Of a stretch of 64,000 bases of DNA, positions 23,235-33,308 are shown piece after piece. A program made the translations under genes and the position numbers. The stretch's first letter is position 1. The number at the start of each line of letters is the position of its first letter. The notes under the pieces are model-generated. The model worked only from the letters and a program-made list of their open reading frames with translations, did no database searches and had not been told where the DNA came from. Source of the DNA: Symbiodinium natans (lineage: Eukaryota; Sar; Dinophyceae; Suessiales; Symbiodiniaceae); NCBI GenBank assembly GCA_905221605.1, contig CAJNDS010001835.1, forward strand, positions 219,101 to 283,100. The letters run 5' to 3'.

Positions 23235-24930
23235 GTCTCCTGAGGTCATCCGTGAGCCTTGCGAAGGCGTCGCAGGTCACAGCCAGCAACTTCTGAGCTG
23301 CACTTCCAGAGCGCTCCGCTGCCTCGACCTCTTTGACCTCAGCTCTCTTCATTGCCTGGAGAAACGACAGGAAACCTGCACGACATATTGAAGTCACTCT
23401 GAAAGGCCACAGAACAACGCCGTGGATCAGAAATGGTCAATAAAAACTTGCTGGTGCTCTGAGTGCTCCGGCCTTTGCTTCCAGCTGCATGTTCGCAGCA
23501 GCGATCTCGTACTCTTTGTCGTTCAGGGTCCCAATAGCCAAAGCAGTTACCCCAACGGTCAAGACCTCTGAGATGACATAGAAGATGAGATGGACTGGTG
23601 CGGCATCCTCCTCCAAGAAATCATGATTTCGGTCCACAACAGGCCTACATGCACATCCCCCTCGACAAATGTCCAATGCATGGGTTGGCAATTTGCGTGT
23701 GGGATTCTTCCCAGGGTTTTACAACTGCAAGTCACGCACGCAGATCGAAACGACGAGGTTCAGCAAAAGCAGACCCCATGAAATCAAAGTTTTACGCATT
23801 CTTGAACATTGTGCACGTTGCTTAGTTGCATTGTCTTTTGCATGTCTTTTGCGAGCACGGTTTGGAGTTTAGGGTTTAAGATACAGGGTTTAGTTTAGGG
23901 TTTAGGGTTCGAAGTAGGGGTTTTAGGGTTTAGTGTTTATAGGTTCAGCAGCTGACGAAAGCTGCTCCAAGCTACGGTTACACTGCGGTTTTCTACAGTT
24001 GCTTGTAGCCTTTAAACAAACTTCATTGATGCTCTTCTCAAGTCTTGATTTTCAGGGCATCATCCTCTTTTTTCTCTACAGTGCGAAATTCAGCTACAGT
24101 TGCCAAATTTCTGGGTCTTGATTTCCTCCAGGCTTCCTACTGTCCCACATGCCGTTTAACAGCATGGGTCTAGGGGGCGAGAAGTTGCGGAAGGCCCGCG
24201 TGAAGAAGGATTGCAATGAATCCGCACCAATTTCGAGCACAGCTGAATCGAAGTTCTGTTGGGGTACGTAAGTCAGGCTATCTGTAACCCGAAGAAGGGA
24301 CATGGAGGAACCACGGTAAAGTACCAGAATATCCGGTCTCTAGGTAGGGATTGGGGTTGTTGGGAGGTTTAGCTTTGACCCTCACACCGGCACAAGCGGG
24401 CGAGGCATCCTACACGTGCGACGAGGCATGGTTTAGGAATGGAGGGTTTTGGGTCGGGGACCTGGGGTGTTTGGTTTGGGGATTCTTGTGGTCTTTTGTT
24501 CATGGTTTGGGGGGTTTGGGATGGGGTGGGGGAAGGGGAAACGAAAAATTTGGTGAGTTTGCCCGGTAGGATACGAATTATCATGTAGAGCACCACATTA
24601 CGCACAGTAGGACGGCAGAAGCATCCCAAAACGAAGCACCCCCAGAAGTCCCTCTGCATCCAGTGCGAGAGCACCCACCTGCAGCATGGATCTGGTCAGT
24701 TTTCCAAAATGCCTTCCTTTCGGGAAAGTCTCACTGTGACTAAGATGGTTACATTCCGCTGGCGGGTGGGTGGGAACATTGTCAGTGACTCAGCCAAAGC
24801 ACAGTGGTGCAATCAGGACGTTCACCATGTTGCAGAAGCCAGCATCCGTGCAAAAGCTGCCAAGCATGATGCGTGCCACATAGAGAATCGGAAGCAGCTC
24901 CTTTGTCAGTTGCAGCTTGTTCACGGGTAG
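23235..24930 (-). CDS. multi-exon membrane protein with coiled coil, unassigned
   Basis: The best-defined part is two adjoining exons. Exon 23610-23473 opens after TTGGAG|G and encodes a membrane helix (HLIFYVISEVLTVGVTALAI) followed by NDKEYEIAAANMQLEAK. A 117-bp GC-AG intron (23472-23356) with a pyrimidine-rich TTTCTCCAG end is removed in frame. The next exon then continues AMKRAEVKEVEAAERSG, a coiled coil, and SAAQKLLAVTCDAFARL. Further upstream, 24930-24793 reads as hydrophobic LQLTKELLPILYVARIM and onward. About 24672-24606, between TGCAG|G and a GC donor, reads ALALDAEGLLGVLRFGM. About 24262-24170 (NFDSAVLEIGADSLQSFF) joins the latter in frame. The order (several membrane helices, a linker helix, then a possible sensory domain) suggests a membrane sensor, but that is inference and no domain is proven. 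Confidence 0.5.
23868..23943 (+). repeat. interstitial telomere-type repeats (TTTAGGG)
   Basis: Several exact TTTAGGG units mixed with degenerate ones (TTTAAG, TTTAGTG). They lie in the interval between exons of the minus-strand gene, so they are internal rather than at a chromosome end. TTTAGGG is the plant/dinoflagellate-type telomere repeat. Confidence 0.85.
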
Positions 24931-25562
24931 AGGTAGAGGGGTATGGTGAGGTTTGTAACATTCGCCCAGGTCTAAGGAGAGCTCCTGGCTCTCCTCTTCC
25001 CCTATGTATCCCTAGACTGCATGACCTGCCGTGAACTTTGAGGACAATGATCCCCATGGACCGCCTCCAGGCCTGCTACTATGGACCACTGTGGACACCT
25101 TGCCTGGCTGTACCCTGTATGGACTCCCTTTGTGAGATTCTCCCTGGTCCCCGCATGCACCTCCTTCTTTGGATTACTTAAGCCCCTTATGGAAGGACCT
25201 GCCCTGGGAACCCTTCATGGATCCTGTCCTATTGGAATGCCATGTGTGCTTCTGTGATCCTGAACACAGCCGCAAAGCTCCAAACCAACCACAAAAAAAA
25301 CGTTCATGCAAACCCTAACCCATTCAAGCGGCCGTCTAGCGCCGCCTGTGTATAGATCGCATGGAAAGCTAAACCTTGCTGGACCCGCTACTAGCTACGA
25401 ACCCTGTCGACCCCTATGGAATGTCATAAGCTACGACCATCTGCATTGGGCGTCAACTTGACGGTGCGATGACTTTACTTGCCGTGGCACCCTGAAGGCA
25501 AGGGCTGCGGCGTGAAATGATGTGAAACATGATGTGACTCGGTGTGGTGTCAGGGTGGCTAC

Positions 25563-25741
25563 CTCGCATTTCCTATTGCAATGCCGCTCCAAGGCTCTCT
25601 CGGAAAGCCCACACTGGAAAGAAGGATTGCCAAACAGGTGCTGAGGGTGAACTGCTGCATCACTGGAGCCTGCCAGGATCAACTCTGTGTTCTCAAGGAC
25701 TTCAACAAACTTGTGACTGTGCTGCTGTCGAACAAAACATC
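25563..25741 (-). CDS. probable exon upstream of the membrane protein gene
   Basis: A 179-nt segment flanked by TCTTCAG|GA (acceptor) and TGCGAG|GTAGCC (donor). It is open and balanced in composition, for example HSHKFVEVLENTELILAG and HLFGNPSFQCGLSERAL. It lies on the same strand and 0.6 kb upstream of the 24.9-kb exon, so it may be part of the same gene. A plus-strand frame (25542-25745) covers the same DNA and is a weaker alternative. No family recognised. Confidence 0.35.
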
Positions 25742-26334
25742 CTGAAGACCCCATTCTCGACGAAGCAAGGACGAAGCATATCAGCTGTCAATAACAACCC
25801 GAATACATCCCAAAAACTAAGCTATTTCAGGAGTGCATGACGCAAGTCCACCAGGCAGCCGTCAGTTTCACATCCGGTGCTGCAAGTTTGTGCAGCGCGG
25901 GCACCACGATGAAACCACCTTTGCAGAGCCCCACGACTCACGGCTCAGTGTTGTCCTGGCAGACAACCCCTCAATTGCCCGCAACCGTGGTGCTCAAGAA
26001 GCAAGGAATCTGGGAAAGGTCGCCCCATGCATAGAAGTTCACCTTGGCTGGAATTCCGGCTTGGATTGCAGCATCCGACATCTGTTGCATGCTGATAGCG
26101 CTTGTATGGGATCCAAGCAGCAACACAGAAGTATGGAAGCCAAAAGGATTCAATCAAGACAGACCAAACCTTGCACCGCATGGAAAGGCATGGGAAATGG
26201 CAGTTGTGAAGACTTTGCGTGGCAAGCGCGTTCTGACAAATGCCCACAACGACTCCGAGATGCGCTGGCCGTCTCCTTCAGTAGCTTCTCACGCTTCTGA
26301 TGCCTAGGTCGGGACAGGTCTCCGGGGTTTCGCT

Positions 26335-26348
26335 GACGACCGACGATT
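26335..26348. repeat. target-site duplication, left copy
   Basis: GACGACCGACGATT, identical over all 14 bases to 28106-28119. It lies directly beyond the A-rich 3' end of the retrogene. The bases just outside the match differ (T versus C, T versus A), so the duplication is exactly 14 bp. Confidence 0.85.
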
Positions 26349-26368
26349 TTTCCACTTTTTTCCACTTT
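26347..26368 (-). other. A-rich 3' end, probable poly(A) remnant
   Basis: On the minus strand this is AAAGTGGAAAAAAGTGG followed by AAAAAT, which runs into the target-site duplication. It is what remains of, or what preceded, the poly(A) tail of the retroposed mRNA. The two GTGG interruptions may be mutations or part of the original 3' end. Confidence 0.7.
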
Positions 26369-26745
26369 CGAGGCACCGAATCCCGTGAGGATGCAGCCTT
26401 TGCGTGCACCTAATTAAAGTTTGTGAACAGGCTGGAGCAGAAATCTGGGTTCCCCGGAATAAAACAAACGCACGGCGAAGCCCAGTTTGCACTCAGCCGG
26501 TGAGCATGGCCAAGGGGATTAAACCGGCACAACTAAGAAAAACCGTCCCCGGGACAGCCTTAAACCCACCAAGCAAAACGTGAAACCACACAGGAGCCTA
26601 GATGGCGAAAAACACCAATTGAAGCTTACCCTCAATCAATGCGACCATCCTTCAGCTACTGGTACATGGGACTTTGAAGATCACTCGGACCCTCCGGGCG
26701 AACCATCACGTAGGATGCTGAGGTCCAAGAGCGCGTGCCCATGCT

Positions 26746-28047
26746 CTAACTGCTTCCCTCAACGACCAGAGTGAGGCCTTGCCCGTTTGCGTCCTTCTGG
26801 ATGTCGTAGTCAAACAGTGTTCGGCCATCTTCCAGCTGATTGCCTGCAAAGATGAGGCACTGCCGATGTGTGGGGATGTCCTTCCTGCCCTTCATGATGT
26901 CACCCGTGTCTGAGGCCTTAACAACCGAAGTGAAGGACTTGCCCGTGGGCGTCTTCGCGAAGGTTTGCGTGTCACTGCGCAACCGCAGCACCAGGTGGAG
27001 CATCGACTCCTGGATGTTGTAGTCTGACTCCAGGGGGATGCCCTCCTTGTTCTTCACGATGTCAATCGTGTCTGAGGCCTCCAACCAAAGTGGAGGCCTG
27101 GCCCCTCTGCGTCCGCCCGGGTCCCACACACCAACCCCGTACTCAAAGAAGTTGAGCGGTGAGGCGACGCAGGTGGCCCACTCACCCGAAGCGCCCTCGA
27201 GGAAAATGTCAAGCGCGCGTAGAAGAACGACCGCAGACTTGGTGACATCATCTCCGTTGCCGGAGAACACACTGCCAGCAGCAACATCACTACGGGGAAC
27301 CTTGGCCGGGACATGAGGCGAGACCTCGGCGCTCGAAGCAGCTACAAGCTGGACGTTGTAGTCCAGGTTGGGGATTGCCGTCTGGTTACAAACCAGGGTG
27401 TCCACAAACGAGAAGGCACGGAAGGCGACATCTCCACCACTGATCGTATGGTCCGAAGGCTTCTTCCCCTGGCCAATGTCATGCAAAGCCTGGGGTAAGG
27501 GCTCCCAAACACCACGCCAGTTCGCAACAAAGCCAGGCTCATCGTGCAGCTGCGTGAAAAGAAGCAAGCCACGTGTGCTTGCATCATCATGTCGCCCAAA
27601 CGTTTCCGCGCAGAGCTTGCTCCTGCCATGACAATCACCAAGCAGGTCCGAAATAGCCCCGGAGTGGCTAAAATTGTGTTGGGCTGGCAGGCAAGTGTCA
27701 GGTGCATCTCCATGCAACATGTCGTCCGCGACGTACACTGCAAAACTCTCACCAGGATCATCGCAGCACTTATTCCCCTCGGGGCCATCAAGCCAGAGAT
27801 CCACTGCGTTTGCGTCAACATGGGCTCCCCTCAACCCGCAGGAGCAAAAATCGTCCAAGGTGGGCCACACCACTGCCTCCACCAGCATACTTGTGTAACT
27901 CGGCCATTGGCGACCACCACATCTATGGCATACTATGGCAGCCTTGCCGACTAACGTCTTGACGAAGACCTGCTTGCCACCGCCTCGTTTTGGCTCCTCT
28001 AGGCGTGCCCTTCCCATACATGGGCGATTGACCGGGCACTGGGGCAT
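26746..28047 (-). CDS. ubiquitin-derived chimeric protein (retrogene ORF)
   Basis: The start is the first Met after the leader (28047); a second Met lies at 28017. Reading further upstream to 28158 would translate the leader itself and the target DNA. Numbering from 28158, residues 63-72 ([10 protein letters not shown]) equal ubiquitin positions 2-11. Then comes ~286 residues I cannot assign. Residues 359-394 resume near ubiquitin position 16 ([16 protein letters not shown]) but lack the central part, ending HLVLRLR without Gly-Gly. Residues 397-470 form a nearly complete unit with [14 protein letters not shown]. In it Leu8 is Pro, Arg42 is Cys, Lys48 is Asn, His68 is Thr, and the end is GSS instead of Gly-Gly. 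It therefore cannot be processed or conjugated as ubiquitin. The frame is nevertheless open for 1.3 kb. Either an expressed ubiquitin-like fusion gene was the source, or this is a slowly decaying copy. Confidence 0.75.
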   Translation of the reverse strand: MPQCPVNRPCMGRARLEEPKRGGGKQVFVKTLVGKAAIVCHRCGGRQWPSYTSMLVEAVVWPTLDDFCSCGLRGAHVDANAVDLWLDGPEGNKCCDDPGESFAVYVADDMLHGDAPDTCLPAQHNFSHSGAISDLLGDCHGRSKLCAETFGRHDDASTRGLLLFTQLHDEPGFVANWRGVWEPLPQALHDIGQGKKPSDHTISGGDVAFRAFSFVDTLVCNQTAIPNLDYNVQLVAASSAEVSPHVPAKVPRSDVAAGSVFSGNGDDVTKSAVVLLRALDIFLEGASGEWATCVASPLNFFEYGVGVWDPGGRRGARPPLWLEASDTIDIVKNKEGIPLESDYNIQESMLHLVLRLRSDTQTFAKTPTGKSFTSVVKASDTGDIMKGRKDIPTHRQCLIFAGNQLEDGRTLFDYDIQKDANGQGLTLVVEGSS

Positions 28048-28082
28048 CCAGCTATCCGACGCTGTTGTCGGTTTTCTGAGCC

Positions 28083-28104
28083 CTTGAGCCAAAATGGCTA
28101 CGGA
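28083..28104 (-). other. complete dinoflagellate spliced-leader relic
   Basis: The minus strand carries all 22 bases of the dinoflagellate spliced leader: T, then CCGTAGCCATTTTGG, then CTCAAG. A chance match of this length in 64 kb is negligible. In living cells this sequence is added to the 5' end of nuclear mRNAs by trans-splicing, so its presence next to a gene marks a cDNA-derived copy. It is followed by GGCTCAG and the 5' untranslated region of the retrogene. Confidence 0.96.
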
Positions 28105-28105
28105 C

Positions 28106-28119
28106 GACGACCGACGATT
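28106..28119. repeat. target-site duplication, right copy
   Basis: Second copy of GACGACCGACGATT, one base outside the spliced-leader relic. Together with 26335-26348 it brackets the retrogene. Confidence 0.85.
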
Positions 28120-31100
28120 ACCAAAATCAACATCCAGAGCATGGCGCCGGCAGATCACATAGAGGTCCAGAAGTTCATTGCCAGTGTCTGGAGAACGTTG
28201 GAGAACTGATCATGTCACTCCAGCGTATGACCGGCCCACACTTGTTGATGCCTAGTCTTGGAATTATACAGGAACCAACACCGTACCGGCCGACACGCCA
28301 ACAAGCAAAAAACAACCCAAGAACACACCCCTGTCAGGCTTGGGATGGTTTCGTGTTTTGGTGGTTGGCCTGCGTAAGAGCCAAGCGCCCATGAGGCAGT
28401 GTAACAACTGGACGCAGTTCCAAACAAGGGGTCCCACAGTCCCATCGCGGGTGCTTGTTTTGTGCTGTTAACTCCTTGCTGCGGGTGGCTCTCCCGAATC
28501 CTGCTCGCTGTGGACTCACCAAATTCAGATGCTACAAGCATCTCAATCTGCACAGTTCTCTCCCGCAGTCCCTACAGCCTTGCCCGGAAATGAACTTTGA
28601 AGGGTGGGATATGATGGAATGGTCCCTATATAAGCCTATATCTGAACTCCCACTCCGAGTTTGGATCTGCTGCCCAGACCAGCATCGACCCGTGCCTCAA
28701 ACCCACCCTTCGAAAGGCGCACATGAGTGTGCTTTTCGAGTGCATTAGAACCTCTGGACATCGTAATGAGCGCCGAGATGCATGCACGCAAGGACTTCAG
28801 CTGATCTCTTGATGTTGGTGCCAGACACCTTCCAATTTTGGATGGTTTTGTTGAAGATGGGCGTCCAAGCCCGCCAGCATAGTATCCTCGGGGCATTGCG
28901 CTTCACTGTAATCGCTCGCAACAGTCGACAGCTGCAACAGCTGCGCTACACGAGATCGCATTCCACACCTTGCCGTGTAGAAGTGGAGCACTGCCAAACC
29001 CAATGAGACAGCGACCACCGACGGCAGCATGGCAGATGGCGGAGGGACGACAACGAACCCCTGGTTCATGTACTGGTCTTCTGCTTTCCATCGCTACCGA
29101 TAAGGTTACGGCGCACCTTTTCTTTGCAAGCGCTTGTACGGCGTGCATGTCACGGGATTGAATCTGGCGTACATGCTGGCTTGAGAGCAGAAGCTCATCG
29201 AGGGAAGCAGCGTCACTTGAATGAGGCAGGTGCAAGCATCGCCCCTTTTTGGAACCTGGAAACCCTGAAATATATCCTGGAGTAGTTTCACATCATGAGA
29301 ACGTTCCCTGTCTACCAGAACACGTAGCACGGCATATCACTCCAAGGCTTCCAAAGAATGGAACACAGAGGGCTTTCAAGGGCGCTCAACTAAACCAGCC
29401 GGGGCACTCCCATGTCCAACCCTGTGGGCACGGCTTGCGGTAGTCGTGTTTCACATCGCGGCAGGGCCAAAGCATCCAGCCTTCGTCAATGTTCGCCGCA
29501 TTGGTCAGAGCTTGAGCGCTTATCTTCGCAACTTCGCGATGTCTCGACTCTGACTAAATAAGGCCCCCATAGCCGTAGGATGCAATAGAGCAATTAACAA
29601 AGCTACTGACCATCTGCTCAAACCTTTAATTCTTCTTCTCCTCCACAGGCTAGGCTACAGGTCCAGGGACAAACCCCCCTTCCAGCGCATTTGCACGCCC
29701 GTGTTCATGGATCTTTTTCTTTACGTATTTCTTTCTTCTCTTCTTTTCTTTCTTTTCTATTTCTTTCTTTCTTTCCTTCCTTCTTTCTTTCTTCTTCTTC
29801 CCCTCCTCTTGCCCCACGCCTCTCCTCCTTCTTACATACCTATTGCCGAGAGGCCCTTCGGTTGCTGAGCTGCCTCACACCCGGGGCAAACTGGGCTGCT
29901 ATTTCCGGCGGCTTCAGACGAGCACTTTCGTGGAAGTTTTAGCCCAGGATTCGGCTGCGTCCTCCATGGGCGCCATGTTTTACAGACCAGGCAGATGTCG
30001 ATATGTGCTGTCGAATTGCTCACTTAGGATTTCTGAGGAAAAATGGGGGGCGGGGGCTCGTGCAGTTCAGCTCTCAGCAGGCCAGGTGTGGTGAACAGCA
30101 CAAAATGCACTTGTGCAGCCAACATACAGGCCAACTGCAAGCCGCCTGAAGAGATCCAAGTAGCAATTGTCATAAAGTTCCTTCTTTTCCCATTCCTCAC
30201 CGGACGCAAGTTTGATGCAAAAATAGTCATCCAAGCTCACAAAACATAGCACATCTCTCCGGAGTACGACTGAAGCGGCAGATTGACAGTAGACACGTGA
30301 TTAGATCGTCACAAGCACTTCTGGCACGACCGCCCAGAGCAATTTTGAGCCCTTCCCGTCACTCAGCCGAGCAGGTACAGCTTGGCGTGGCGTCAGCTGC
30401 TCCCGACACCACGACGACTCCTGAGGCTTGTGGAGGCCATGCGGAGTTGCTTCCTGTTAAGCTGGGAACATCCTCACGCCTAAGGTATGAATCACACACA
30501 GCTCCTCAGCCTGCCGGCACTGAAAATCACTGAGCTGCTAAGTGCGCCGAAGGTGCAGTGTAGAATGTTGGCGGAGCTTGGCATTCTGGCCCCTGCGGGC
30601 CGCTTGGAACCTTCTGAATTTTCTCGAAGCTCTACAGCTCAGTCAAGGCCATCAGATGCTTGAACCGGGGGCCGACAAAAAGGCTCCAATGGCTTCAGTT
30701 GGTGATGTCTTCGCTAAGCAGCGAAGCTTCTTTTGAAACTCACGTCTGAGAGCCAAAAAACTCTGCACCACAAAGGGTCAACTTAACCACCGCCCAGGCA
30801 CATACTTCCAGCCGATTGGGCATGTCTGGGCGTAGTCAATGCCCTTTTGACATCGCTTCTTTTGGCCTCAATCTTGAAGACCGCATTGCTGCAATGGCAG
30901 TGCTGTTTTGGCATTGCTAGTCTGCTACCGTCTGCTCCGGCGATGCCCTCAGTCTCTCAAAATCGCAACTGAGCCAAGGACCATGAGACCTCGGCTGCCG
31001 ACTGCTGTGGATCTGAAGCGACCGTACTGTATGTGTGGCGAGTGCGCAGCATGGAGCAAGTGCAGATGAGAGGCTTCACCCCATCCGCGCCGCGATTCTC

Positions 31101-32915
31101 CGGAAATGTGTCCGGGTCCACCCAATCCTCTCACGTGTGGGAGCATATTTAGACACTTTAAGGTGTCATAAGGTGTCCCAAAATGTGCCAAACCCACCCC
31201 CAGCTGTCCTCTGATGCCACCTCGTGCTTGTCTCGAGGCTCTGGGGTCGGTTTTGTGGCCGGCGGCGTGTAGGGCTAGGCTGCTGGGCTCGTGCCACGTG
31301 GCAAATCGTTTTGCTCTCATGGCCAAACAATCTACTTGCGGTGAATCCAGCGCATTCATGTTCCGACTAAGTTCCAAGCAATCTCTTCGAGCTTGAAGGC
31401 TGTTGGCAACAAGCACACACTTTGAGGCGGCCTGGTGGGCCTTAGAAAGGTCTTGCTCAATAGGTCGCAACTTGAAAGTCAGTTAAAATACAAGCTGTGC
31501 TGTTCATTGCTGGTTGTGACAAGAGGCTTGTTCAGAAAGAGGGCTGAGGCAGCTGTCATGGCCGCGGGCTCGATGCACCGGACACGTTACATCGCATCAC
31601 GGCATCTGCATGGCCCGTGGGCGTGGGCGTGGGCGTGGGCGGCTTCAGCGGTCCATCCAGCCCGGCAGGAAGGGTCCGAAAACTCGACGCTGCAAATTCT
31701 CAGATTTGGCTGTTGAACGTAGGTGTCGTCGGCTTCTGCGCATTGTGCAGATGCTACGGCATGCTCCGCTCTCGGACTAAGCGCTCCGTCTTCCTCGAGC
31801 AGCATATCAAGACTGCTGAATCATGGAACATCATGATAACATCATGTGACCTGCGGACAGCACTGGAGCAAGAACATAATATGCTGCAGGCCCGACTGCG
31901 GGACAAGCACTTTGCAGCAAAAGGCAACAATTCGACGACAACTACCCACAGCTGAAGCTAACTGGCCCCCACGCCCCACATCACTGCGAAAGCTTTCTGA
32001 ACGGAATGACAACACAAACTGGTCCTGACATGGGCCTCAGCTAAGCAACCGGCTAAGTCTGTTCTGCCTCAGGCAAGTGTCAGCGACACAAGTTACGTAA
32101 GTTGTGACTATCGCGCACACTCCGCTTGTCCACCCATCTTTGTATCGTGAGGAAGCCACTGACAAAGAGCCTCCCTTGTCGCAGATTCGCCTCTGCAATT
32201 CAAAGATGTTGAAAGTTGAAACATGGTGAAGACGCTCTGATGCATTTGTCATGCGGCCTTTTGGTGAAGGATCGGCTCCACCGGCAGGATCCAGCCGTAC
32301 TTCCCCTGAGAAAGAAAACAAACTTTTGTCAGCCCTAATCGAATCAAAACACAGATCTGTGGCCAGCGAATGACAGGGTCTGCGGTGGCAGTCAGTGACG
32401 GATGCACAAGCACTGCACAACAACTTCTTAACAGAACTTCTGTCAGCCATGCCCACTGCACAATTGCACTGCAGAGAAGGCCTTCCAGTCCAAGACCTGC
32501 AATCTGCATCAATCTGCAATGTGCGCGCGAGTCCCGCAAGAAGCTCACACTGGCAGATGGAAGCTGCCACCGCAAGGCCGCTCGCGAGATAGAAACGAGG
32601 ACGACATGAAGCGCAGCAAGGCAGCAACGTGAGTCTAAGAGTTCCGTGTGCCCGCATCCGCATGTGCCCGCCTAGCCTGCCCTAAGAAGATACGGCCCCA
32701 CATCAGGCGCTTCCTCGGACCACCTTGGAGCTGCACTCTGTACTTGTACTCTGAAGCAAAAAGCCCTTTATTCGCGGAAAGCAATCTATGGATACGACAC
32801 AGAAGCCCATCAGATGAAAAATGATGAAACATGGTGTGAATCATAACGGGACAGCCAGTACACTCATGTTGAGACCCCGTCTGGAAGATGATCTGTTGAT
32901 CTATTGGTACACTCT
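28120..32915. other. no firmly supported gene; simple repeats
   Basis: Almost 5 kb upstream (minus-strand sense) of the retrogene. It contains a (TTTC)n/(TTC)n pyrimidine tract at about 29708-29803 and GTGGGC repeated four times at 31616-31641. Weak protein-like minus frames occur at about 31805-31640 (LLEEDGALSPRAEHAVA) and around 32320-32260. None has paired splice signals or a domain. The 208-codon minus frame at 32663-32037 is Cys/Ser rich and unconvincing. Confidence 0.4.
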
Positions 32916-32918
32916 TGA

Positions 32919-33081
32919 TCATGTCTCCGGTTCCCAACCTATGCCATTCTTTGCACTAGTGCGAGGCCACGGCCGAAGGATTTCTTGGACTCCTGGCAGC
33001 TTGGGCAGCTTACTGGCAGCTTCCAGCGTGCGCACCAAACAAGACAAATGGCGGCGCATAACGATAATACAAGGAGGAGTG

Positions 33082-33112
<31 letters not shown>

Positions 33113-33308
33113 GATGATGAGGACTATGCCAACAAGATTTGACAACGGCCTCCTCCTCATCGTTGGGATGTAGCATGTTACAAAGAAGAGGTAATGTACG
33201 GTCATGTCGATGAATTGCAAGGATCGCCTGGGTCTCATCGGCTGCTGGTGCTGCCTCATCAACATCCACCTGGCGAAGTCGGGGCAATGGGGGCTGCAGC
33301 TTTAGCAA
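32919..33308 (-). CDS. possible exon with a histidine tract
   Basis: An open minus stretch. The 5' part is acidic (VDVDEAAPAADETQAILA). The middle is a run of 13 His codons written as mixed CAT/CAC (about 33083-33120). The 3' part is helical and basic (CLVRTLEAASKLPKLPGVQE). Both flanks of the His run look like protein. Because the run is also an ATG/GTG trinucleotide repeat, the open frame might be two exons or partly chance. No family recognised. Confidence 0.3.

Larger units (their letters stand above)
26349..28105 (-). mobile_element. processed retrogene (retroposed trans-spliced mRNA)
   Basis: This 1757-bp insertion has every mark of a reverse-transcribed dinoflagellate mRNA. There is a full spliced leader at its 5' end (28104-28083), one uninterrupted 433-codon frame without introns while neighbouring genes are split into short exons, an A-rich 3' end (26368-26347), and a perfect 14-bp direct repeat outside both ends. 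The 3' untranslated part is 26745-26369. One extra G (minus strand, 28105) separates the duplication from the leader, which could be the base copied from the mRNA cap. Reinsertion of spliced-leader-bearing cDNAs is known in dinoflagellates. The intact duplication and LINE-like structure point to target-primed reverse transcription by an element acting in trans. Confidence 0.88.

Noticed and set aside
26203-26250. GKRVLTNAH on the plus strand, resembling the catalytic-His region of HtrA/DegP proteases
   Set aside because: Only nine residues match. The flanking frame shows no protease sequence, and no splice sites were found. The surrounding minus strand is at least as protein-like.
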